Positions 8,670 through 15,735 of a DNA stretch of 64,000 nt are shown here, one piece after another. Under the pieces are notes generated by a model that saw only the letters and a list, made by a program, of their open reading frames with translations, did not search any database and was not told the origin of the DNA. Position numbers and translations under genes: made by a program. The DNA lies in NCBI RefSeq assembly GCF_002750975.1, contig NZ_PEJS01000001.1, forward strand, positions 1,240,001-1,304,000, given 5' to 3'. Every line of letters begins with the position of its first letter. Positions within the stretch are counted from its first letter, which is position 1. Origin of the DNA: Stenotrophomonas indicatrix (GTDB lineage: Bacteria; Pseudomonadota; Gammaproteobacteria; Xanthomonadales; Xanthomonadaceae).

Positions 8670-9374
8670 ATGGTCCAGACGTCCCGCTCCTTCATCCATG
8701 TCGGCACGCTGGTCGGTGACCATGCACGCGCGGCCATGCTGTTGACGTTGATGGATGGCCGGGCGCACACGGCGTCCGAGCTGGCCGGCGTGGCTGGCAT
8801 CTCGCCGCAGACGGCAAGCAGTCATCTACGGCGGTTGCTCGACGGCGGCATCCTGGCCGTGGAGGTGCAGGGACGCCACCGCTATCACCGGATTGCCTCA
8901 ACCGAGGTCGCCGACATGCTGGAAGGCATCCTGCGTTTCAGCGATCAACGGCTACCGCTTTCTCCACGAAACGTACGGGTCGATGCCGGCTTCCGTAGGG
9001 CGCGCACCTGCTACCGGCACCTGGCGGGTGAATACGCTGTCGCCATCTGTGACCACCTGCTGAGCACCGGAGCGATTACCGCGGCGGCAGACCACTGGCA
9101 GATGACGGCTCATGGCGCTGACGTCCTGCGCGCGGTGGGTCATCCGCTGGAAGCGTTGATCGCGCGATCGCCACAGGTGACGCCCGCGCGATACTGCCGC
9201 GGCTGCCTGGACTGCACCGAGCGGCGCCCGCACATGGCCGGCATGGTGGGTGAAGCACTGCTGGAGAGTTTCCTGCAGAACCACTGGCTGCGTCGCCTCG
9301 CGGGGCGGCGCGACCTGCAGGTCACACCTGCCGGGCAGGAGGCATTCCGCAGGCTGTTCGACGTACGCGCCTGA
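8670..9374 (+). CDS. ArsR-family winged-helix transcriptional regulator
   Basis: The product has 234 residues. The N-terminal winged helix (about 12-90) contains ASELAGVAGISPQTASSHLRRLLDGGILAVEVQGRHRYHRI, a clear HTH plus wing. The C-terminal region has YCRGCLDCTERRPHMAG, a conserved motif in this larger ArsR subfamily; here it carries a C-x2-C-x2-C arrangement that could be a redox or metal site. Its position opposite the flavin reductase suggests local control, but no operator is obvious in the 105-base gap. Confidence 0.85.
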   Translation: MVQTSRSFIHVGTLVGDHARAAMLLTLMDGRAHTASELAGVAGISPQTASSHLRRLLDGGILAVEVQGRHRYHRIASTEVADMLEGILRFSDQRLPLSPRNVRVDAGFRRARTCYRHLAGEYAVAICDHLLSTGAITAAADHWQMTAHGADVLRAVGHPLEALIARSPQVTPARYCRGCLDCTERRPHMAGMVGEALLESFLQNHWLRRLAGRRDLQVTPAGQEAFRRLFDVRA

Positions 9375-9508
9375 AGCCCGCCGCGCGCCGCCGGCAGTCT
9401 CAGCCGGCCACGACATTGCGACGGGGTATGGTCGGAGTCCTGGTCTTCGGGAGCAGCAATGGCAGGCAAGGACATGAGGGGCCGCATGCACGATGCGGCT
9501 GGTCGGCA

Positions 9509-9778
9509 ATGAGCAGGTCAACCGCAGATGTGCGCTGGCTTACTTTCCGGCTGAAGAACGGGCAGTCCATCGGCCCCGATCAACTGAAGGATGGCTGGGT
9601 CGTCGCCTCGGAGAGCCGTCATTGTGATGTGCGCCGGGAGAGTATCGAGGGCGCTGGCGTGGTCTATGCCCTGTATGGCCCGCCGGATCTTCCGTCTCCG
9701 CGCCGCGCCGAACTGCGCATGCGCGACTTCCTCATGCGCTCCGGCTACACCTTCACCATGGGTACGCTCGGCCACTGA
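9509..9778 (+). CDS. hypothetical protein, 89 residues
   Basis: I do not recognise this protein. It starts MSRSTADVRW and shows no signal or membrane segment. It looks like a small soluble alpha/beta protein (WLTFRLKNGQSIGPDQLKDGW near the start; RMRDFLMRSGYTFTMG at the end). An upstream in-frame ATG at 9416 would add 31 residues of poor coding character. It is convergent with the hydrolase gene. Confidence 0.5.
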   Translation: MSRSTADVRWLTFRLKNGQSIGPDQLKDGWVVASESRHCDVRRESIEGAGVVYALYGPPDLPSPRRAELRMRDFLMRSGYTFTMGTLGH

Positions 9779-9791
9779 TGCTGTCGGCTGC

Positions 9792-10877
9792 TCAGTAGGG
9801 AGCCGCGGCTGCCTTCAACGCCTCGACCACCTGTGAATCCGCAAAGCCGCAGTGGCCTTCGCCCACCGCAGGCAGTACGCGCGGCAATGGCGTGGCGCCA
9901 GCGTGCTCGGCCAGTTGCGGATACACCGCCTGCATGCGCGGCACGATGCTCGGGTCGTTGTTGTTGAACTGGATCACCAGCGGTCGCTTGAGCGCGCCGG
10001 TCAACGCCAGCTTTTCGCGCACGTATCGCTGTGCCGGCGCAGCAGGTGCCAGCCGCTGCACGCCCGCGTTGAACGCCTTGTCGTCACCGAATCCGCGGTA
10101 GACGGACGTAACGTTGCCGACCGGCATGCCGCCGGCGCGCGTGGCCAGTTCGTGCAGGATCATCGCGTGCAGGCTGATCGTGCCCGGCAATGCCTCCACG
10201 CTTACCTGCAGCCGTGCAGCCAGTTGCGCAGCGACGGCCGGCCGGGTCTGAAGCGCGGCGGCGATGCCTTGATAGAGCTCCATCTGCGGCAGTGCCGCAG
10301 CTTCCGCCGATGCCAAGCCCTGCCGAGGCAGTCCCTTGGGCTCGGGGACGAAATAGTCGAACGCCACCAGGGTGGTCAGCAGGTCATTGGCCAGTTGTTC
10401 GCCGGGCAGGTTGGCCCCGCACAGCGAAACGCCGCCGTTGTAGTGCTGTGGCAGGCGTTCGAGGGTGGCGATGGCCACCGCACCGCCCATCGAAAAGCCG
10501 AGAATCCAGGTGCGACGCACGTCCTTCAATTCGGACAGGGCGTGCGCGCGCAGGCGCTCCATGTCCACGATCGCATCTGCCACCGCCCAGCCCTGCCTGG
10601 CATAGGCGCTCTGCGCCACGGCATAGCCCGCTGCAAGCAGGCTGGCGGTGCTGTCGTTGGCCGGCATCGGTGATGGCTGCGGCACGCCCACTGGTTCATA
10701 GCCATGCGCCAGCATCACCAGTTCGCCGTTCCAGCCGGCGGGCACGTCCAGGCGCCAGCGCGCGCCCTGCAGTTCACCGCTGGAGGTGCGTGGCGGGGCG
10801 GGCGGCGCGGCGGCCTGCGACACGTGCGGAAGCAGCAGGACCAGTGCCAGGACCAGCCGGTGGAAGGTTCGCATCAT
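9792..10877 (-). CDS. secreted alpha/beta hydrolase
   Basis: The product has 361 residues. A signal peptide (about 1-22, ending SQA) points to the periplasm or export. The fold begins with ELVMLAHGYEP (oxyanion region) and has the nucleophile elbow GFSMGG (about residue 146), an acidic residue after VIQFNNNDPSIV, and a C-terminal VGEGHCGF carrying the likely catalytic His. The substrate is unknown; esterase or lipase-like activity is plausible. It is divergent from the AraC regulator at 11025. Confidence 0.8.
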   Translation of the reverse strand: MMRTFHRLVLALVLLLPHVSQAAAPPAPPRTSSGELQGARWRLDVPAGWNGELVMLAHGYEPVGVPQPSPMPANDSTASLLAAGYAVAQSAYARQGWAVADAIVDMERLRAHALSELKDVRRTWILGFSMGGAVAIATLERLPQHYNGGVSLCGANLPGEQLANDLLTTLVAFDYFVPEPKGLPRQGLASAEAAALPQMELYQGIAAALQTRPAVAAQLAARLQVSVEALPGTISLHAMILHELATRAGGMPVGNVTSVYRGFGDDKAFNAGVQRLAPAAPAQRYVREKLALTGALKRPLVIQFNNNDPSIVPRMQAVYPQLAEHAGATPLPRVLPAVGEGHCGFADSQVVEALKAAAAPY

Positions 10878-11024
10878 GGTCTTTGCCCTGGCCGGTGCGG
10901 TCTGCGCGGAAGGTGCCGCCTGTATAGCGCTGCCCCTGCACGGTGGCTAGCCCCTGACGCAATGCAATCGAATTCGATACGATCTGCCGTATCTGCTCCC
11001 TTCCATTTGATCTGGGGTCCCGCC

Positions 11025-11858
11025 ATGGTCGATCGCCTCGCCATCCTGCTCGAACGCTTCGCGGTCACCGCCTCGGTGTTTCATGCCGGCGCGCTGTGTG
11101 GCATCAACAGTCTCGAAGGAGAGGGCGAGGCCGGCCAGCTGCACCTGGTGCGGCGCGGTCCGTTGCAGGTCAGTCATGGCACGCAGACGGTGCAGGTCGA
11201 CGTTCCCAGCCTGCTGCTGTATCCGCGCCCGCTGCCGCATCGCTTCCACACCGATCCTCAGCACGGCGCCGACATGGCCTGCGCCAACCTCCATTTCGAG
11301 GGCGGCAGGCTCAACCCGATCAGTGCCGCGCTGCCCGATTTCATCTGCCTGCCGTTGGCCGAACTGTATGGCGGCCATGCCGCCCTGGAGCTGTTGTTCG
11401 AGGAGGCATTCGAGCAGCGCTGCGGTCGCACGGTGATGGTCAACCGCCTGTTCGAGGTGGTGATGATCCAGGTGCTGCGGCAGTTGATGGAGGGGGGCGA
11501 GATGCGCGGCGGCCTGTTCGCCGGGCTTGGCCATCCACGGCTGCGGTTGGCGCTGGTGGCCATGCACGAGGCCCCCGCCCAGGCCTGGACACTGGAAGAT
11601 CTGGCCGACGTTGCAGGCATGTCGCGCAGCGTGTTCGCCGCCAGTTTCCGCGAGGCCATGGGAACCACGCCCGGGCAGTATCTGCAGGGCTGGCGGGTAG
11701 GCCTGGCGCAGCAGGCGTTGCGGCAGGGGCGGCCGTTGAAACGGATCGCCGACGAGGTTGGCTATGGCAGCGAGGCCGCGTTGTCTCGGGCGTTCAAGGC
11801 ACACACCGGGCAATCGCCACGGCAGTGGCGCGGACAGGCGCGCGCTGCTGCCGGCTGA
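11025..11858 (+). CDS. AraC-family transcriptional regulator
   Basis: The product has 277 residues. The N-terminal half is a cupin-like sensor (VFHAGALCGINS..., about 1-150). The C-terminal half has two HTH motifs: TLEDLADVAGMSRSVFAASFREAMGTTPGQYLQGWRV and LKRIADEVGYGSEAALSRAFKAHTGQSPRQWR, the standard AraC/XylS signature. It is divergent from the hydrolase at 9792-10877, so control of that gene is possible. The in-frame upstream extension overlaps the hydrolase start and is not coding. Confidence 0.9.
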   Translation: MVDRLAILLERFAVTASVFHAGALCGINSLEGEGEAGQLHLVRRGPLQVSHGTQTVQVDVPSLLLYPRPLPHRFHTDPQHGADMACANLHFEGGRLNPISAALPDFICLPLAELYGGHAALELLFEEAFEQRCGRTVMVNRLFEVVMIQVLRQLMEGGEMRGGLFAGLGHPRLRLALVAMHEAPAQAWTLEDLADVAGMSRSVFAASFREAMGTTPGQYLQGWRVGLAQQALRQGRPLKRIADEVGYGSEAALSRAFKAHTGQSPRQWRGQARAAAG

Positions 11859-11861
11859 CTG

Positions 11862-12254
11862 TTACCCCAGCGCGAGCCGGGTCAGCTTCATGCCGGCGAA
11901 CAGCCCGGCCAGGCCCAGGGCTACCGAGCCGCCGGCGTACAGTGCGGCCAGGCCATGCTGGCCCCGCTGCAGCAGCAGGCCGGTTTCCAGCGAGAAGGTG
12001 GAGAACGTGGTGTAGCCACCAAGAATGCCGGTGGCCAGCAGCAGGCGCAGTTGCGGCGACGCGCCGTTGCGCAGCGCAAACGCCTCCACCACCACGCCCA
12101 TCAGCACGGCGCCGCTGATGTTGACCAGGAACGTCGACCAGGGCCAGGTGCTGCCGGCGGCCACGCGGGCGCCGATCAGATTGCAGGCATGGCGCAGGCA
12201 GGCGCCGACACCGCCGCCCAGGAATACCAGCACATAGTTGTTGAACGTCTGCAT
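11862..12254 (-). CDS. crcB: Fluc/CrcB fluoride ion channel
   Basis: The product has 130 residues and four membrane helices. Family motifs are GGGVGACLRHACN near the N-terminus, TFLVNISGAVLMG and GGYTTFSTFSLET. Fluc proteins form dual-topology dimers that export fluoride passively. The start at 12254 (MQTFNNYV) gives the family's usual length; the upstream in-frame residues fall in the leader. A fluoride riboswitch is readable in the leader at 12338-12390, so expression is predicted to rise with fluoride. Confidence 0.93.
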   Translation of the reverse strand: MQTFNNYVLVFLGGGVGACLRHACNLIGARVAAGSTWPWSTFLVNISGAVLMGVVVEAFALRNGASPQLRLLLATGILGGYTTFSTFSLETGLLLQRGQHGLAALYAGGSVALGLAGLFAGMKLTRLALG

Positions 12255-12337
12255 TGCTTGCCTCGAGTGCGTGTTCGCAGGTTCGACGGCGGACGCAATG
12301 GCGGGCACGGCCTGCCATCGACGAACGCCGGGTTCGT

Positions 12338-12390
12338 CTCAGCAGGAGCCATCAGCCATCTCAGGCGGTTATCGGGGGAGCCCCATCCCC
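12338..12390 (-). ncRNA. fluoride riboswitch (crcB motif) in the crcB leader
   Basis: On the minus strand the leader reads GGGGATGGGGCTCCCCC, then AACCGCC, then GGCTGATGGCTCCTGC. This matches the crcB-motif order: a P1 hairpin with GATGGGG, a conserved AACCGCC joining segment, and GCTGATGGCTCCT, which pairs back to form the pseudoknot. It ends about 84 bases before the crcB start. The function follows from the known fluoride aptamer; how it controls expression (termination or translation) is not clear. Confidence 0.85.
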
Positions 12391-12421
12391 ATCGACGGCC
12401 ATGCTACCAGCCCGCGATGGG

Positions 12422-12862
12422 TCAGGGCAGGGCAGTCATCACCACGCGTGCGACCTTGCCGCGGCTGACGCCCTCCATCAGCAGGTCATGGGCCATCAAC
12501 CCCAGCGTGGCCTCGCGACGGTAGCCCACCTCAAGTCCGCGCTCGTCAAGGATGTGGGCGACCAGCTCATAGGCCGCTTGCCAGACATCCAGATGGGCTT
12601 CGCTGGGCATGTGCATGTAGGCCGTGCCGCGCTCGCCGACTCCCCGTCCCAGCGGGCCAAAGAGCAGCTCGCGTGGGTCCAGCTTCACCGCATCGGCAAT
12701 GCGGAACAGCTGTTCGGCTTTCACGTGGTTGGCCTTGACGTGGTCATTGAGCCAGTTGCTGACCGTTGCCGTCGTCGTTTCGGCGGCACGCGCCAGGTCG
12801 GCAGGGCGTGCATGCCCGGCGTCCTTCATGGCGACCGCGAGTCGTTGTCCAAGAGTATTCAT
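12422..12862 (-). CDS. XRE-family phage-repressor-like regulator
   Basis: The product has 146 residues. The N-terminal HTH (about 1-65) reads LGQRLAVAMKDAGHARPADLARAAETTTATVSNWLND, then a linker and a helical C-terminal half. There is no S24 peptidase Ser/Lys dyad, so this is not a RecA-cleavable repressor. It is divergent from the Cro-like gene at 12941 with 78 bases between, which is the CI/Cro arrangement. It may be a remnant prophage switch; no other phage genes are nearby. Confidence 0.8.
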   Translation of the reverse strand: MNTLGQRLAVAMKDAGHARPADLARAAETTTATVSNWLNDHVKANHVKAEQLFRIADAVKLDPRELLFGPLGRGVGERGTAYMHMPSEAHLDVWQAAYELVAHILDERGLEVGYRREATLGLMAHDLLMEGVSRGKVARVVMTALP

Positions 12863-12940
12863 CTATGCAAGCCAGCTTAACGCGTGGAAGCGAAAGAGGC
12901 CTTGGCGCAAGAATAAGTTTGATGATGAAAGGGATCGAAA

Positions 12941-13150
12941 ATGGACGAATTCTGGAGCAAGCGGCAGGTCCGCACGCGGCTGGGCTTTTCCACCGACGCA
13001 GAGCTCGCCAGGTTGTTTGGAATCAGCAGATCCGCTGTCTCGCAATGGCCCAGAGGCTTTCCCATCCCGCCGCTGAGGCGCTACATCCTGCAGCAGCGAT
13101 ACCCTGCGTTGTTCCCGATGGATGACGACTCGCACGACGAAACCGCATGA
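12941..13150 (+). CDS. Cro-like / YdaS-type small DNA-binding protein
   Basis: The product has 69 residues. A compact HTH is visible: STDAELARLFGISRSAVSQWPRGFPIPPLRRYIL, followed by an acidic tail (MDDDSHDETA). This is typical of Cro/YdaS partner proteins encoded opposite a repressor. Together with the gene at 12422 it forms a divergent two-regulator module. Confidence 0.75.
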   Translation: MDEFWSKRQVRTRLGFSTDAELARLFGISRSAVSQWPRGFPIPPLRRYILQQRYPALFPMDDDSHDETA

Positions 13151-13501
13151 GATGCGTCGATGGTTGTCGCAGACAGGCCGCCAAGATCGATTTGCTAAGT
13201 ATGCTTAGCAACATAGACAGAATCGATCGACGTATCCCCAGCGATGGTCCGATCTGTGATGGATACCTTGGTTCGCCGGCTGGCTTTGTCGACATCGGCA
13301 CGGACGTTTCGGATCCCGGTCGCTACGGCCTTTCATGAACGATTAATAATTTCAATCGCGAAAGTCGCGGCCTGTAATTGACGTGTCGTGAAATCTATGA
13401 CTAATTGGCATCAACCGGCTGTGAAGGCCGGGAGTCTTTCAGTAGCTCGCAAGTGAATCGGTCGACCGTCAACGATGCAGAACAAGTCCAACGGAGGTCG
13501 T
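13151..13501 (+). other. A+T-richer stretch with no confident gene
   Basis: By my count 13321-13380 is about 45 percent GC, much lower than the surrounding core genes. A 63-codon frame (13147-13338) overlaps the Cro-like stop by four bases but has no convincing protein features and contains the palindrome at 13192. A weak promoter-like pair, TTGACG (13378) and ACTAAT (13400) with a 16-base spacer, precedes the small gene at 13502. This may be leftover mobile DNA. Confidence 0.4.
13192..13211. promoter_or_regulatory. perfect inverted repeat, possible operator
   Basis: TTGCTAAG and CTTAGCAA are exact 8-base arms around TATG, a size and symmetry typical of repressor operators. It lies 42 bases after the Cro-like gene. 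I see no second copy in the repressor/Cro intergenic space, so which protein binds it is unknown. Confidence 0.4.
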
Positions 13502-13738
13502 ATGGAATACGGCATGCATGGCTTGGCTGAACGGGTACGCCGCGAACTGGAAGCCAGTTATCACAAACACGGATGCGGTCCGGCGTTCTGGGATACCTAC
13601 CAGCAGGTGCTTGATCGTCTGGTTCCGCAGGGGACCGGGCGAACCGATGTCACCAATGAAATGGCGCTGATCATCGAACAACTGGGCATCGTCCGCCGCG
13701 CCCAGCTGGTACCGCCGCGCCCGGGCGACCCGGGCTGA
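13502..13738 (+). CDS. hypothetical small soluble protein
   Basis: The start is well defined by GGAGGT just upstream (about 13494). The 78-residue product is largely helical (MHGLAERVRRELEASYHKHG..., TNEMALIIEQLGIVRRAQ) with no membrane segment and a Pro-rich tail. I do not recognise it. It follows the A+T-richer patch and converges on the CcoG-like gene one base later, so both genes share a terminator region. Confidence 0.6.
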   Translation: MEYGMHGLAERVRRELEASYHKHGCGPAFWDTYQQVLDRLVPQGTGRTDVTNEMALIIEQLGIVRRAQLVPPRPGDPG

Positions 13739-13739
13739 T

Positions 13740-14789
13740 TCAGAGCAGGCGCCAAGCGCCGCACACCAGCAGCGCCAGCAGCAACGAAGCCAGGGCCGTG
13801 GTGCGGGGGCGCCACCACCGGCGCGGCTGGCCTGCCATCACCTGCGGGCTGCAGTAGCGCACCAGGCTTGGGCCGAAACCGGCCTGATGCTGCTGCTGCG
13901 TGCACGCTTCCAGGCAGGCACCGCAGGCCAGGCAGTCGGCCTGTGGGCCATGGCGGATGTCCAGCTGCATCGGGCACGCGCGCACGCAGGCCATGCAATC
14001 GAGGCAGTCGCCCAGCCGATCCGCGCTGAAGGTGGGCATCGGTCCGGCCAGCAGCGGATGCGCGGCACGGAAGACATAGTCCTGCGCGGTGGTGGGATCG
14101 AGCAGGCCGCGACCGCGGCCGAGCACGCCGCCCAATGCCGGCGGGCGGGCGCCGCGCGGCTCGCCGCGGCGTGGGTCATACAACATGCGCGGGGTGTGCG
14201 GGTCGGTCAGCAACGGCTGCATGCGCGCGAACGGACAGAGTGATCGGCACACCTGCTCGCGCAGGAACCCGGCATTGCCCCACGTGGCGCCGGCATAGAA
14301 CAGCACCCAGAAGGTCTCCCAGCCACTCCATGCGCCATCGAACGCGCCGGTGACCAGTTCGCGGATCGGGCTGAACAGCCCGACGAACGTGATCCCGGTC
14401 CACAGCGACAGCAGCAACCAGGCCAGCTGGGTGGCCGGCCGCGCCAGCTTCGCCGGCATCACGCGGGCCAATGCCTGCGCGATTCCGTCGAACGCTCGTG
14501 TCCATAGCGTCTGCGGGCAGGCATGTCCGCACCACACGCGACCAGCCAAGTGGGTGAGCAGGGCCAGACCCACCGCCATCACCGCCAGCAGCCCCAGCAA
14601 CACACCGATGTCATCCGGCCACAGGGTCCAGGCGAACAGGTCGAAGCGGCGCGCGTTGAGGTCCAGCAGCAGGGCCTGCCGTCCATCCCACTGCAGCCAC
14701 GGCAGCGCATGGAACAGGACCAGCAACGCAAGGCCCAGGGTGCGGCGCCAACGCCATGCGCGCAGGGGCGAGGATGCGGTGATGCTCAT
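13740..14789 (-). CDS. CcoG/FixG-like 4Fe-4S membrane protein, short form
   Basis: The product has 349 residues. It has N-terminal helices, then GRVWCGHACPQTLWT (a CcoG/FixG hallmark), CRSLCPF, and two ferredoxin-type clusters CLDCMACVRACP and CLACGACLEAC, with a final C-terminal helix. CcoG proteins serve cbb3 oxidase assembly by handling copper, but full CcoG is over 450 residues with a C-terminal Ig-like domain; that domain is missing here. It may therefore be a related electron-transfer protein. The gene overlaps the upstream membrane-protein gene by four bases. The Anr box at 15186 probably controls both. Confidence 0.8.
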   Translation of the reverse strand: MSITASSPLRAWRWRRTLGLALLVLFHALPWLQWDGRQALLLDLNARRFDLFAWTLWPDDIGVLLGLLAVMAVGLALLTHLAGRVWCGHACPQTLWTRAFDGIAQALARVMPAKLARPATQLAWLLLSLWTGITFVGLFSPIRELVTGAFDGAWSGWETFWVLFYAGATWGNAGFLREQVCRSLCPFARMQPLLTDPHTPRMLYDPRRGEPRGARPPALGGVLGRGRGLLDPTTAQDYVFRAAHPLLAGPMPTFSADRLGDCLDCMACVRACPMQLDIRHGPQADCLACGACLEACTQQQHQAGFGPSLVRYCSPQVMAGQPRRWWRPRTTALASLLLALLVCGAWRLL

Positions 14790-15070
14790 CCCAGTGGCAG
14801 CTCCTCATCCTCTTCGTTCGGCATCGGCCGCAGCAGGTAGCCGGTCACCGCGCTGGAAAGTGCGGTGACCGCCCAGAACATGAAGAAACCTGCGGTGTAG
14901 CCCAGCTCACGGCTGATGGCCGTACCCGGGAAGCTGATCGCCTGCAGCCGCAGTGGATCGACGAAGGCGAAGAACACCACGCAGGCCAGGCCGGCGGCGA
15001 TGAAGCTGGGCCACAGGACTGCACCCCAATGCTGGATACGCCGCTGGCGGCTGGAAGTCGGTGTGTTCAT
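14786..15070 (-). CDS. small two-helix membrane protein
   Basis: The product has 94 residues: a basic N-terminus (MNTPTSSRQRRIQHWG), two hydrophobic segments (about 19-39 and 58-80) and an acidic tail (PNEEDEELPLG). I do not recognise the family. Its stop overlaps the start of the CcoG-like gene (ATGA), so the two are translationally coupled, suggesting a partner in respiratory-complex assembly or electron transfer. The longer frame back to 15139 has a Cys-rich, unlikely N-terminus. Confidence 0.65.
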   Translation of the reverse strand: MNTPTSSRQRRIQHWGAVLWPSFIAAGLACVVFFAFVDPLRLQAISFPGTAISRELGYTAGFFMFWAVTALSSAVTGYLLRPMPNEEDEELPLG

Positions 15071-15185
15071 GCGGGTTCGGGTTGAAGAAGAGGGCGGCGC
15101 GTATACTTCGCCGTGGTTGGCGCAGCATCCGCAGGGCATGCTTCCTGCAAGCGTGCCAGCCTAGGTGCGCCGCAGTGCGCTGACA

Positions 15186-15199
15186 TTGATCTGGATCAA
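15186..15199. promoter_or_regulatory. Anr/FNR box between the CcoG-like operon and the globin gene
   Basis: TTGAT-CTGG-ATCAA is a perfect match to the FNR/Anr consensus. Its centre is 58 bases before the globin start. With usual class II geometry (-41.5), globin transcription would start near 15234. It may also serve the divergent membrane-protein operon that starts at 15070. Confidence 0.8.
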
Positions 15200-15250
15200 C
15201 AGCGGTGGTGGCGGCATGCGGCACACTGCCGATCCGCACTTGGTGCCCTG

Positions 15251-15691
15251 ATGAACGCAACGCCCACGACAGCCCTTCCCATTGCTTCGCCAGAGTTGTG
15301 CAGCGAGGAGGAAGTGACCCGGTTGGTCCATGATTTCTATGCGCGCGTGCGTGAAGAGGAGCGTCTGGGGCCGGTATTCGAAGGGCATGTGCGCGACTGG
15401 CCGGAACACCTGGCCCAGCTCGTCGATTTCTGGTCGGCGATGCTGCGCGGGACCCGCAGGTTCAAGGGCTCGCCGATGTCCAAGCACATGGCGATCGATC
15501 TGGAAAAGGATCTGTTCGACCGCTGGCTGGTGCTGTTCCACATCACCACGGCCGAATGCAACAACCCGCCCATGCAGGCGCTGGCCGACGATGTGGCCGC
15601 CCGCATCGCCGACACCTTCTGGCGCCGCTACCAGATGCTGCGCTGGCCGCAGGTCATGCTGCCGGTGCTGGGCGTGCCCACCAAGGATTGA
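15251..15691 (+). CDS. group III truncated haemoglobin
   Basis: The product has 146 residues, the usual length for a group III (TrbP) globin. Recognisable parts are LVHDFYARVREEERLGPVFEGHV (helix B with family Phe and Tyr), FWSAMLRGTRRFKGSPMSKHM (helix E, distal side) and the LVLFHITTAE segment with the proximal-type His. Such globins bind O2 or NO and appear under low oxygen. The perfect Anr box upstream agrees with microaerobic expression. It is followed 45 bases later by hemN. Confidence 0.85.
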   Translation: MNATPTTALPIASPELCSEEEVTRLVHDFYARVREEERLGPVFEGHVRDWPEHLAQLVDFWSAMLRGTRRFKGSPMSKHMAIDLEKDLFDRWLVLFHITTAECNNPPMQALADDVAARIADTFWRRYQMLRWPQVMLPVLGVPTKD

Positions 15692-15701
15692 TCTGGGTCA
15701 A
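15688..15701. promoter_or_regulatory. Anr/FNR box before hemN
   Basis: TTGAT-CTGG-GTCAA has one mismatch to the consensus and overlaps the stop codon of the globin gene. Its centre is 41.5 bases before the hemN ATG, so with class II spacing transcription would begin at or very near the start codon. Confidence 0.7.
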
Positions 15702-15735
15702 GGCGCACCGGCAGGCTTAGGGCGATGCTGGCGCC

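Noticed and set aside
13147..13338. A 63-codon frame overlapping the Cro-like stop by four bases
   Set aside because: The overlap is suggestive, but there is no domain, and the operator-like palindrome lies inside it. Too weak to call.
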